From VRUE01 sp963699225 (GTDB taxonomy: Bacteria; Actinomycetota; Thermoleophilia; Solirubrobacterales; 70-9): a stretch of DNA of 64,000 nucleotides. Position 1 is the stretch's first letter; the number at the start of each line of letters is the position of its first letter. Below, piece after piece: positions 43,093 to 50,445 of this stretch. The position numbers were made by a program, and so were the translations under genes. The DNA lies in assembly GCA_963699225.1 (NCBI GenBank), contig OY969423.1:124001-188000 (forward strand), read 5' to 3'. The notes under the pieces were generated by a model that worked only from the letters and a program-made list of their open reading frames with translations, was not told the DNA's origin and made no database searches.

Positions 43093-43430
43093 GCGTTCGA
43101 CCCCAGCAGGGTGATGTGTACTGGGCGGACCCCGATCCCACTCGGGGACGAGAGCAGGCCAAGCCGCGCCCTTTTGCGATTGTCTCGGTCGACCAGTTGA
43201 ACCAGTCGAGTCTCGGTCTCTCGCTCGCTGTTCCCCTTACCCGAACCGATTTCAACAGTGCTCTACACCTCTCGATTCGCTCGCCCGAGGGCGGCTTGCG
43301 AGAGGACGGCTTTGCGATGCCCGAGCAGATGCGGGCGATCTCCCACGAGCGACTCAGCCGTCGGCTCGGGAACTTGCGTCCGGCAACCCTGGACGAGCTG
43401 CTGAAACGTTGTCGCGTTCTCTTGCGATAA
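43086..43430 (+). CDS. MazF/PemK-type endoribonuclease toxin
   Basis: A 114-residue toxin. PQQGDVYWADPDPTRGREQAKPRPFAIVS is the typical start with the GDVYWADP and Arg-Gly-x-Glu elements; later LAVPLTRT and GFAMPEQMRAISHERLSRRLG complete the MazF fold. It should cleave RNA at short motifs when freed from its antitoxin. The start is GTG 43086. Confidence 0.85.
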   Translation: MVGVRPQQGDVYWADPDPTRGREQAKPRPFAIVSVDQLNQSSLGLSLAVPLTRTDFNSALHLSIRSPEGGLREDGFAMPEQMRAISHERLSRRLGNLRPATLDELLKRCRVLLR

Positions 43431-43555
43431 CGGGTCCGCATCGAACAACCAGCAGCCCGGCCGTCAGGACGAGAGTCCAGAAACCGCCGGCGATCGAGCC
43501 GAGCGCCAGCCAGCTGATCAGGTCTGCGTTTGAGCGCTGTGGGTATAGGGACTGC

Positions 43556-43753
43556 ATGACCAACTCAGTGAAGAGCAGATTCGCCCGCAAGGCGGCCAAG
43601 GCCGGCGCCAAGCACAGCGCTCACGGCACCGCCTCGAAACTGAAGCGCCAGCCGATGCGGGCCGGCACACTGCTGCTCGCCGGCGGCATTTTTGGCGCTG
43701 CGGCTGGATGGCTCGCAGCGCGAAACAGCGCAGCGCCCGCGTCCCCCGCCTGA
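43556..43753 (+). CDS. Small basic membrane protein
   Basis: A 65-residue protein with a basic N-terminal half (SVKSRFARKAAKAGAKHSAHGTASKLKRQP) and one Gly/Ala-rich hydrophobic segment (AGTLLLAGGIFGAAAGWLAA). No family is recognised. It lies 19 bp before the hydrolase gene. The 125 bp before it hold no convincing gene. Confidence 0.5.
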   Translation: MTNSVKSRFARKAAKAGAKHSAHGTASKLKRQPMRAGTLLLAGGIFGAAAGWLAARNSAAPASPA

Positions 43754-43772
43754 GTCCTGTAGAGATCCGGTG

Positions 43773-44561
43773 ATGGGCGAGTTCCGTTACGAGGGACACC
43801 GGATCTCCTACGACTCCTACGGGGAGGGCGAGCGGGTGCTGGTGCTCGTCCACGGGCTGCTGATGAACCGCCGCATGTTCGAGCGGCTGGCGCCGGAACT
43901 GGCCGCGGCGGGCAATCGGGTGATCTGCGTCGACCTGCTCGGGCACGGGCGCTCGGACCGGCCCGAGGACCTGCGCCTCTACTCGATGCCGCTCTTCGCC
44001 CGCCAGGTGGCGGCGCTGCTCGATCACCTCGAGCTGGACTCGGCGGTGGTGGGAGGGACCTCGCTCGGCGCCAACGTCGCGCTCGAGCTGGCGACCCGCG
44101 ACCCCGAGCGGGCCCGCGCCCTCTTCGTCGAGATGCCGGTCCTCGACAACGCCCTGCCGGCGGTCGCCGGCGCCTTCACCCCGGTCCTGCTCGGGCTGCG
44201 AGCGGCGCGCCCCGCCTTCGAGCTCACCTCCCGCCTCACCTCGCTGATCCCGCGCACCAGCTACCTGGTCGACATCGGACTCGACTGGGTGCGCCAGCGC
44301 CCCGGCCCCTCCGGTGCGGTGCTCGAGGGCCTGCTGCTGGGGGAGACCGCGCCGCATCGTGAGCAGCGCCTGAAGATCAAGCAGCCGACGCTGATCGTCG
44401 GCCACACGCGTGACCCGGTTCACCCGTTCAGCGACTCGGGCATGCTGGCCGAGGAGCTCGAGAACGGGCGACTCGTCGTCGCCAGCTCGATCTTCGAGTG
44501 GCGCCTCAAGCCCGCCCGCCTCACGGCTGAGCTGGTGGATTTCCTTGCCGAACTCACCTAG
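43773..44561 (+). CDS. Alpha/beta hydrolase
   Basis: A 262-residue alpha/beta hydrolase. The oxyanion region is LVHGLLMNRRMF; DLLGHGRSDRP and VVGGTSLGANVALELA (nucleophile Ser in GTSLG) follow, and TLIVGHTRDPVHPF gives the acid. The catalytic His near the C terminus is not clear, because the usual GH pattern is replaced by LVVASSIFEWRLKP. Substrate unknown. ATG 43773 was chosen. Confidence 0.8.
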   Translation: MGEFRYEGHRISYDSYGEGERVLVLVHGLLMNRRMFERLAPELAAAGNRVICVDLLGHGRSDRPEDLRLYSMPLFARQVAALLDHLELDSAVVGGTSLGANVALELATRDPERARALFVEMPVLDNALPAVAGAFTPVLLGLRAARPAFELTSRLTSLIPRTSYLVDIGLDWVRQRPGPSGAVLEGLLLGETAPHREQRLKIKQPTLIVGHTRDPVHPFSDSGMLAEELENGRLVVASSIFEWRLKPARLTAELVDFLAELT

Positions 44562-44705
44562 CCGGGCTCCTGTATTCGTCGATCGTTGAATCGGTACGCG
44601 TGGAGTTGCTAGGATGCCCGAGAATTCTGGAGCGATCAAGAGATTGAGAGGGACCCCGGGAGAGGGACCTCAGGGAGCTTCGAAGGGAGGAGCCCCACCC
44701 ATAGC
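44562..44705. other. Leader region upstream of the tRNA gene
   Basis: 144 bp with no gene. It holds a good promoter (44586-44615) and, downstream of its start, two direct copies of GAGAGGGACC at 44646 and 44660. Purine-rich runs (GAAGGGAGGAG) follow up to the tRNA. I see no T-box sequence. Confidence 0.5.
44586..44615 (+). promoter_or_regulatory. Sigma70-type promoter ahead of the tRNA and biosynthetic operon
   Basis: TTGAAT at 44586-44591 and TAGGAT at 44610-44615 with an 18-base spacer are close to the vegetative consensus. Transcription would start near 44622, run through the tRNA at 44706 and could continue into the genes from 44807, as no terminator separates them. Confidence 0.55.
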
Positions 44706-44778
44706 GCACCAGTGCCTTAATCGGTCAAAGGGCCGGCCTTAAAAGCCGGAGATCCGGGTTCGAGCCCCGGCTGGTGCA
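44706..44778 (+). tRNA. tRNA with anticodon UAA (Leu codon UUA) and short variable loop
   Basis: All four arms fold perfectly: acceptor GCACCAG/CTGGTGC, D-stem CCTT/AAGG with GG in the loop, anticodon stem CCGGC/GCCGG with loop CTTAAAA, and T-arm CCGGG-TTCGAGC-CCCGG, discriminator A, total 73 bases, no encoded CCA. The anticodon is TAA, which reads the leucine codon UUA. The variable region is only AGAT. Bacterial leucine tRNAs normally have a long variable arm, so this is an anomalous class I tRNA with a leucine anticodon. It lies 28 bp before an arginyl-tRNA-synthetase-like gene. Confidence 0.85.
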
Positions 44779-44806
44779 TCGGAACCAAACGAACCGGTGA
44801 CCGGCT

Positions 44807-46477
44807 ATGGCGAACAATCTCTTTGACCAACTAGACGAAATCTCAACTGGCGGCGAGCAGGAGCGTCCCCTCTGGGCGGCGCGCGCTCCCTACCAACCAC
44901 AGGGCGGCTTCGACCTGATGCTGGTGCCGCGGGTGAAGGGCTGGCAGGAGGATGCCGAGGCGATCGCGGCGCTGGAGCGGATCGAAGGCGAGCCCTGGGT
45001 CGAGAGCATCGACCGCGAGGGCAGGCAGGTTCAGGCACGCCTTACCGACGATTGGATCGAGGCCGCCGGCGGCGCCCTCACCTCCGGCGAGGCACCGTCG
45101 CACACCGACCTGGCCGGGGGCCGCCGCTTCGCGCTCAACTTCTGGGATGCCAACTCGACCAAGGCCCTGCACATCGGCCACCTGCGCAACCTGGCGCTCG
45201 GCAACGCGCTCGGCTCGGCGCTGACCGAGGCCGGCGGCAAGGTCGAGCGGCGCAGCATCATCTGCGACGTCGGTCGCAGCATGGGCGAGGCGATGGCGGG
45301 AGTGGTCAAGAGCGGCCGCCACACGCAGTCCTCGCCGGGTGGTGGCGAGAAGAGCGATCACTTCGTCGGTGCCTGTTACGCCGAGTACGTCAAGACCGGG
45401 CCCTCGCTGAATGGCGGCGGGGAGGAACCCGGCGACTCCCTGACCCGCGAGCTCGACGTCCACCACGACAGCGCCGACGAGTTGCTGCAGAGCGTCCTCA
45501 ATGGCGACCAGGCGGCGATCGAGCTCTGGTCGAAGACGCGTGCCTGGGTGATCTCGGGCCAGCGCAAGACGCTGGCCCGCCTGGGCATCTCCTTCGACCG
45601 GGTCTTCTTCGAGTCCGATTTCCTGCCGGAGGTGGCCGAGCTCTCGAACCTCGGCCTCGAGCACGGCATGCTGCAGCGGCGCCCCGACGGCGCCATCGTC
45701 TACCTCACCAACCACGAGGAGCTGGAGGAAATGCCGTTGCTGCGCGCCGACGGCCTGCCCACCCAGCACATGCGGGCATTGGCTTACTGGATGGCCGCTC
45801 CGGGCCTCGAAGGAACCACCTCGATCCAGATCTGTGGCGCCGAGTGGGCCGCTCACGTCACTTGCCGGCGCCAGCTGATGGACGAGATGATGGCCAAGGG
45901 GGCCGGTGCCGAGATCAACCACCCCAAGCACGACGTCTTCCACGGGATGGTCTCCAAAGAGCGCCAGTCGGTCTCCTCGAGCAAGAAGGACGCACTGCTG
46001 ATCGACGACCTCGCCGAGTGGCTCGACGGGGCGATCGAGGAGGGGGAAGAAAGCGCGGCGGTACGCCGCCGCCACCCCAGCGCCGAGGCGATCGTGCCGC
46101 AGGTCGCGCTCGGCTTCTTCCTCATGCACGACAACACCAAACCGCTTGACTTCGACTCGGAGAAGCTCCTGCGCGCCGAGTACAACCTCGGCTGGGACCT
46201 GGCCCGGGCCCGCGCTCACAACGGCAAGGGTTCCGGCACCGTGACGGCCGAGCCGGCGCGGGATCCCGACTACCGCTTCGCCGTGGTGCAGTCGGAGATG
46301 TACCGACGCCACCTGCAGCAGGCGGTCGAGCGGCTCGACGTCAGCCCGCTGGCCAAGTACGTCGCCCACCTCTCGCGCTGGTACGTCGAGGAGGACCGCG
46401 AGCCCCACGTGCAGGAGGCGATCCAGGCAGCGCTCGCCCAGGGCGCCCGCGGCCTCGGCTTGGAGACAGTTCGATGA
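44807..46477 (+). CDS. Arginyl-tRNA-synthetase-like protein (class Ia aaRS paralogue)
   Basis: A 556-residue protein with a class Ia synthetase core of the ArgRS type. NFWDANSTKALHIGHLRNLALGNAL holds the HIGH motif at 122-125, CDVGRSMGEAM and GISFDRVFFESDF follow the ArgRS order, and VSKERQSVSSSKK near 382-394 stands where a degenerate KMSKS loop is expected. The N-terminal 100 residues do not show the usual ArgRS additional domain, and the C-terminal part (LQQAVERLDVSPLAKYVAHLSRWYV) resembles an abbreviated DALR domain. No Shine-Dalgarno is visible; CCGGT-G-ACCGG lies directly before the ATG. It is the first gene of a seven-gene coupled operon, so a biosynthetic rather than housekeeping role is likely. 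Confidence 0.75.
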   Translation: MANNLFDQLDEISTGGEQERPLWAARAPYQPQGGFDLMLVPRVKGWQEDAEAIAALERIEGEPWVESIDREGRQVQARLTDDWIEAAGGALTSGEAPSHTDLAGGRRFALNFWDANSTKALHIGHLRNLALGNALGSALTEAGGKVERRSIICDVGRSMGEAMAGVVKSGRHTQSSPGGGEKSDHFVGACYAEYVKTGPSLNGGGEEPGDSLTRELDVHHDSADELLQSVLNGDQAAIELWSKTRAWVISGQRKTLARLGISFDRVFFESDFLPEVAELSNLGLEHGMLQRRPDGAIVYLTNHEELEEMPLLRADGLPTQHMRALAYWMAAPGLEGTTSIQICGAEWAAHVTCRRQLMDEMMAKGAGAEINHPKHDVFHGMVSKERQSVSSSKKDALLIDDLAEWLDGAIEEGEESAAVRRRHPSAEAIVPQVALGFFLMHDNTKPLDFDSEKLLRAEYNLGWDLARARAHNGKGSGTVTAEPARDPDYRFAVVQSEMYRRHLQQAVERLDVSPLAKYVAHLSRWYVEEDREPHVQEAIQAALAQGARGLGLETVR

Positions 46478-48633
46478 GAACGCTGCTGGTCGACAACCAC
46501 GACTCCTACACCTACAACGTCTTCCACCTGCTGGCCGGCGTCTCGGGCGAGGAGCCGATCGTGGTCGACAACGACGCCGTCTCTTGGCGGGCGCTGGAGC
46601 GCTGGGACTTCGACGCGATCGTGCTCTCGCCGGGCCCGGGGACGCCGGGGCGCTGGCATGACTTCTGCGTCTGCGACGACATCCTCCGCTTCAGCGAGAT
46701 CCCGGTGCTCGGCATCTGCCTCGGCCACCAGGGCCTGGGCAAAATGCTCGACGGCGAGGTGCGCAGCGCCCCCGAGGCGATGCACGGCCGTCTCAGCAAG
46801 ATCTTCCATGAAGGCGACGGCCTCTTCGACGGTATCCCGCAGGGCTTCCCGGTCGTCCGCTACCACTCGCTGGCGATCACCGGCATGGGTCCCGACGGCA
46901 ACGTCTGCGCCTGGGCCGACGATGGGGTGGTGATGGGGATCGAACACCGCAAACGGCCGCTTTGGGGCGTCCAGTTCCACCCCGAGTCGATCGCCACCGA
47001 CCACGGCGCGAGGCTGGTCGAGAACTTCTTCAACCTCGCCCGCGAGCGCAAAGGGACGCCGGTGCGGGCGACCAAGCGTCCGGACGGCGCCCGCCCGCGC
47101 AACGCCCCGGCGGCCAGCGCGCCGGCCCCAAACGACACCCACCTGCTCCTGCGCTCGATCCCCGGCGAGGCCTCGACCGAGGCCCTGTTCGAACGCCTCT
47201 TCGCCGACGAGGAGCACGCCTTCTGGCTCGATAGCGCCGACGCGCCGACGCGCCTCGCCCAGGCTTCCTACCTCGGCACCAGTGCCGGCCCCGACCGCTG
47301 CGTGCTGGAAGCCGACGTCTCCGCCGGCACGGTGACGACCTACGGTGAACGCAGCAGGTCGAGCGAGAGCGGTTCGATCTTCGACGTGCTCGACCGCGAG
47401 CTGGCGGGGCGCTCGATCGAGACTCCGGATGGAGTGGCGCCGAACTTGCTCGGCGGCTTCGTCGGCTACCTCGGCTACGAGCTGAAGGCCGATTGCGGCT
47501 CGACCAACGTCCACGTCTCCGACGTCCCGGATTCCGTGCTGATGCTGGCCAACAGGGTCATCGCCGTCGACCACGCGCGCCACCGCACCCACGTGGTCGC
47601 GGTGCGGGCGGGCGAGGACGCCGGCGCCGAGCGCTGGCTCGGCCGGGCCGAGGCGGTTGTCCGCGACCTGATCGCCAACCCGCCCGCCGCTCCCAGCGCC
47701 GCCGACCCGGCTTTCGGCGAGCCGAGCGCCGCACACGTCCGCTTCCAGTGCGGCCGCGGGCGCGAGCAGTACCTCGCCGACATCGATCGCTCGCAGGCCG
47801 AGATGGCCGCCGGAGAGTCCTATGAGGTCTGCCTCACCGACCAGATCTCGACCACGGCCGAACCCGACCCGTTCGACCTCTACCGCAACCTGCGCCGCAG
47901 CAACCCGGCGCCCTTCGCCGCCTTCCTCAAGCTGGGCGACGTCGCCGTGGTCAGCTCCTCGCCGGAGCGCTTCCTCTCGCTCGACCGCGAGCGCCGGGTC
48001 GAGGCGCGGCCGATCAAGGGCACGACGAGGCGCTCCGCCGATCCGGCCGAGGACGCGGCGCTGAAAGCCGAGCTGACCGATGACGAAAAGACCTACGCCG
48101 AGCACCTGATGATCGTCGACCTGCTGCGCAACGACCTCGGCATCGTCTGCGAGGTCGGCAGCGTCGCCGTCCCCGAGCTGATGGTGGTCGAGGACTACGC
48201 CACCGTGCACCAGCTGATCTCCACGGTCGAGGGGCGGCTGCCGGCCGATCGCTCCGCCGCCGAGCTGACCCGGGCCTGCTTTCCCGGCGGCTCGATGACC
48301 GGCGCGCCGAAGCTGCGCACGATGGAGATCATCGACGACCTCGAGGCCGAGGCGCGCGGCGTCTACTCCGGCGCGATCGGCTACTTCGGCCTCGACGGGG
48401 CGATGGACCTGAGCATCGTCATCCGCACGATCGTGATGCGCGAGGGGCGGACGACGATCGGCGCCGGCGGCGCGATCGTGATGCAGTCCGACCCGGTCGA
48501 CGAGTTCGACGAGATCCTGCTCAAGGCGAAAGCGCCGATGGCGGCGATCGCCCGCACGGCCACCGGCAGCGACTCGCCTGACTCCTGGAGCGTCGAGCTC
48601 GAGCCGGCGGGGGCAAGGATCCAGGCGGCCTGA
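46474..48633 (+). CDS. Aminodeoxychorismate synthase, PabA-PabB fusion
   Basis: A 719-residue fusion. Residues 1-195 are a glutamine amidotransferase (LSPGPGTPG, GICLGHQGLG with Cys 82, WGVQFHPES), which makes ammonia. After a Pro/Ala linker, residues about 220-700 form the chorismate-binding domain: RPIKGTTRR near 513, HLMIVDLLRNDLG and FPGGSMTGAPKLRTMEIID. The Lys in PIKGT marks PabB-type enzymes; anthranilate synthases have Ala there. The product would be 4-amino-4-deoxychorismate. Such fusions occur in p-aminobenzoate and p-aminophenylalanine pathways. ATGA overlap with the upstream gene couples translation. Confidence 0.88.
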   Translation: MRTLLVDNHDSYTYNVFHLLAGVSGEEPIVVDNDAVSWRALERWDFDAIVLSPGPGTPGRWHDFCVCDDILRFSEIPVLGICLGHQGLGKMLDGEVRSAPEAMHGRLSKIFHEGDGLFDGIPQGFPVVRYHSLAITGMGPDGNVCAWADDGVVMGIEHRKRPLWGVQFHPESIATDHGARLVENFFNLARERKGTPVRATKRPDGARPRNAPAASAPAPNDTHLLLRSIPGEASTEALFERLFADEEHAFWLDSADAPTRLAQASYLGTSAGPDRCVLEADVSAGTVTTYGERSRSSESGSIFDVLDRELAGRSIETPDGVAPNLLGGFVGYLGYELKADCGSTNVHVSDVPDSVLMLANRVIAVDHARHRTHVVAVRAGEDAGAERWLGRAEAVVRDLIANPPAAPSAADPAFGEPSAAHVRFQCGRGREQYLADIDRSQAEMAAGESYEVCLTDQISTTAEPDPFDLYRNLRRSNPAPFAAFLKLGDVAVVSSSPERFLSLDRERRVEARPIKGTTRRSADPAEDAALKAELTDDEKTYAEHLMIVDLLRNDLGIVCEVGSVAVPELMVVEDYATVHQLISTVEGRLPADRSAAELTRACFPGGSMTGAPKLRTMEIIDDLEAEARGVYSGAIGYFGLDGAMDLSIVIRTIVMREGRTTIGAGGAIVMQSDPVDEFDEILLKAKAPMAAIARTATGSDSPDSWSVELEPAGARIQAA

Positions 48634-49115
48634 TGGAGGCGTCCGCGGAACCGAAGTGCCGGGTGCGCGAGGCGACCGAGGCCGATGTGCCGGCGGTCGC
48701 GGCGGCGCTTGGCGAGCTGCTGGTCGAGCTCAGTGGCGGCGGGCCGACGGAGAGCGAGCTCGAGGCGGCGAGCGCTGAACTGGTCAGGGATAGGGGGATG
48801 GGTGCCCTGCTGGTGGCGGAGGCAGGGGGCGAGGATGGGCTCGTGGGCGTCCTCGCCGCCAGCTGGCAGCACGCGATCCACGTTCCCGGCCGCTACGGCA
48901 CGATCCAGGACCTCTGGGTGCACCCAGAGTGGCGCAGTCGCGCGGTCGGCCACGAGCTGGTCGAGGCCTATTGCGCGCTCGCTCGCAGGGAGGGGGCCAA
49001 GCGGATCGAAGTTGGCCTGCCGCGCGAGGACTTCGAGCGCATCGACGCTACCACCGCCTTCTACCGCGCCAACGGCTTCGAGCACCTCGGCCCACGCATG
49101 CGGAGGAAGCTGTGA
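48633..49115 (+). CDS. GNAT-family N-acetyltransferase
   Basis: A 160-residue acetyl-CoA-dependent acyltransferase. VREATEADVPAVAAALGELL opens the fold, IQDLWVHPEWRSRAVGHELVEAYCALAR is the acetyl-CoA-binding segment (RSRAVGHEL in place of the usual Q/RxxGxG/A), and TTAFYRANGFEHLGPRMRRKL closes it. In an operon making an arylamine it may acylate the amine, for assembly or protection. It starts in a 1-base overlap (TGATG) with the previous stop. Confidence 0.85.
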   Translation: MEASAEPKCRVREATEADVPAVAAALGELLVELSGGGPTESELEAASAELVRDRGMGALLVAEAGGEDGLVGVLAASWQHAIHVPGRYGTIQDLWVHPEWRSRAVGHELVEAYCALARREGAKRIEVGLPREDFERIDATTAFYRANGFEHLGPRMRRKL

Positions 49116-50140
49116 GTTCGGAGCTCTTGCTGGTCGAGCAGCGCGCGAGCGCTGCGGGCGAGGATGACGGCGCCCACTGGATCCTCGAAGGCGGGCGGAT
49201 CCTGCCCGGCGTCGACGACAACCGCCGCATGTCCGAGCTCGGGCGCGGCTTGTTGCGCCACCCGGGTGTGCGAGTGACCGCCGCCGACACCGACAGCGAA
49301 GACGTCGAGCAGACGCTCAGCGTCCTGCACGAGCCCGGTTATCTCGAGGCGCTGGCCGAGGTCTCGGCCGAGCCGGTGGTGATCCCGGAGCTGACCCCGC
49401 CGGGCCTGCCGCCCGACATCCCCGTCAGCGCGGGCCTTGTCGATGCCGCCCGTGAGGGAGTGCGCACGGCGATGACCGCGGCCGAGCGGCTGACCGAAGG
49501 CGCCCGATTCACCTACGCGCTCTGCCGCCCGCCCGGCCACCACGCCGGCCCGGCCTGGTTCGCCGGCTACTGCTACCTCAACACCGCGGCCGCGGCGGTG
49601 CAGGTCCTGCGCCAAGCCGGCGTCAGCCCGGTCGGCATCCTCGACGTCGACCTGCACTACCCCAACGGCACCGCGGCGATCGTGGCGACGATGGGCGATA
49701 CGAGCCTGCACTCGTTGCACGCGGCGCCGGTGACCAACGTCGCCGGCGGCGAGGTCGAACCGGCCAGCGATCGCGAGGTGGCGATCGAGTTCCCGATCGT
49801 TCCCGATTCCGCGCGGTACCTCGAGGCGCTCGCCGGGTCGCTCGACGAGCTTGCCCCGGAGTCCGCCGCGCTGGTCGTCTCGCTCGGCTACGACATCGTC
49901 GCGGGCGACCCGCACGGCTCCTGGGAGTTCGAGCCGGGCATCTTCACCGAGATCGGCCGCCTGCTCGCCGCCTGCGGCAGGCCCGTCTGCGTGATCCAGG
50001 AGGGCGGCTACGCCCTCGACCAGCTCGCCGCCTGCAGCGAGGCATTCGCGGCCGGCCTGCTTGGCGGCACGCCGGTGGCTTCCGGTGCGCCTTTTGCACC
50101 CCCGGAGTACATAAAGCGCACCGGAGCGGCTGGACGATGA
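49112..50140 (+). CDS. Histone-deacetylase-fold amidohydrolase (acetylpolyamine amidohydrolase-like)
   Basis: A 342-residue zinc hydrolase of the HDAC/APAH fold. RPPGHHAGPAW gives the His-His pair, GILDVDLHYPNGT gives the Asp and His zinc ligands, and SLGYDIVAGDPHGSWEF gives the second Asp. It should remove an acyl group from an amine, the reverse of the adjacent GNAT. The start is GTG 49112, overlapping the GNAT stop by 4 bp. The last 20 codons are formed by a palindromic repeat element (50081-50125), so the C terminus is an added tail. Confidence 0.85.
   Translation: MSSELLLVEQRASAAGEDDGAHWILEGGRILPGVDDNRRMSELGRGLLRHPGVRVTAADTDSEDVEQTLSVLHEPGYLEALAEVSAEPVVIPELTPPGLPPDIPVSAGLVDAAREGVRTAMTAAERLTEGARFTYALCRPPGHHAGPAWFAGYCYLNTAAAAVQVLRQAGVSPVGILDVDLHYPNGTAAIVATMGDTSLHSLHAAPVTNVAGGEVEPASDREVAIEFPIVPDSARYLEALAGSLDELAPESAALVVSLGYDIVAGDPHGSWEFEPGIFTEIGRLLAACGRPVCVIQEGGYALDQLAACSEAFAAGLLGGTPVASGAPFAPPEYIKRTGAAGR
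50081..50125. repeat. Palindromic repeat element, copy 2
   Basis: This copy matches the 40622 element: TCCGGTGCGC as left arm and GCGCACCGGA as right arm, with the loop TTTTGCACCC..GGAG..TACATAA. Three extra pairs (TTT/AAA) form when one C bulges. It lies inside the end of the deacetylase gene and encodes its tail, in front of the chorismate mutase start. Confidence 0.7.
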
Positions 50141-50445
50141 GTGAGAACGGGCTGACCGGGTTTCGCCAGCGGCTCGACCCGATCGACGAGGAGATCGCGC
50201 GCTTGCTGGGCGAGCGCTTTGAGATCTGCCGCGAAGTCGCCGCTTATAAGAGTGAGCACGGGATCCCGATGATGCAGCCCGCACGGGTCGCCGAGGTGCG
50301 CGCCCGCTACCTCGCCCGCGGCGCCGCGGTAAACCTGCCCGAAGACTTCACCGCGGCGCTCTTCGAGCTGCTCATCGGCGCCACCTGCAAGCTCGAGGAC
50401 GAGCTGATGGAGGGGGCGGTCGCGAGCGAGGGGGAGGAGCGGTGA
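50137..50445 (+). CDS. Chorismate mutase (AroQ-like), probable aminodeoxychorismate mutase
   Basis: A 102-residue helical protein. LDPIDEEIARLLGERFEICREVAAYKSEHGIPMMQPARVAEVRARY is the AroQ core with the Arg, Lys and Glu/Gln residues of the active site. The GIPMMQP motif recurs in PapB-like enzymes that rearrange 4-amino-4-deoxychorismate to the amino-prephenate. Together with the aminodeoxychorismate synthase upstream this points to a p-aminophenylalanine-type branch; the substrate is inferred. It overlaps the deacetylase by 4 bp and the P450 by 4 bp. Confidence 0.8.
   Translation: MSENGLTGFRQRLDPIDEEIARLLGERFEICREVAAYKSEHGIPMMQPARVAEVRARYLARGAAVNLPEDFTAALFELLIGATCKLEDELMEGAVASEGEER

Noticed and set aside
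43354..43611. Possible small minus-strand membrane protein (a LISWLALGSIAGGFWTLVLTAG segment)
   Set aside because: It has one good hydrophobic stretch in a 125-bp gap but overlaps MazF and the next gene, and lacks a ribosome site. Kept out for lack of support.
44646..44700. T-box riboswitch ahead of the synthetase-like gene
   Set aside because: No T-box sequence (such as GGTGGNACCGCG) and no specifier hairpin are visible; the GGGACC repeats only look similar.
44706..44778. Reading the tRNA as tRNA-Lys(CUU) by shifting the anticodon loop
   Set aside because: The 5-bp stem CCGGC/GCCGG fixes the seven-base loop CTTAAAA; shifting by one breaks the stem, so the anticodon is UAA.
46270..48210. 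Long antisense open frame over the aminodeoxychorismate synthase
   Set aside because: The composition is that of a shadow (Val/Gly/Asp/Arg runs) and the opposite strand has complete catalytic motifs.
46474..48633. Anthranilate synthase (TrpEG fusion)
   Set aside because: The PIKGT motif with Lys is the PabB form; TrpE enzymes have PIAGT. No other tryptophan gene is nearby.
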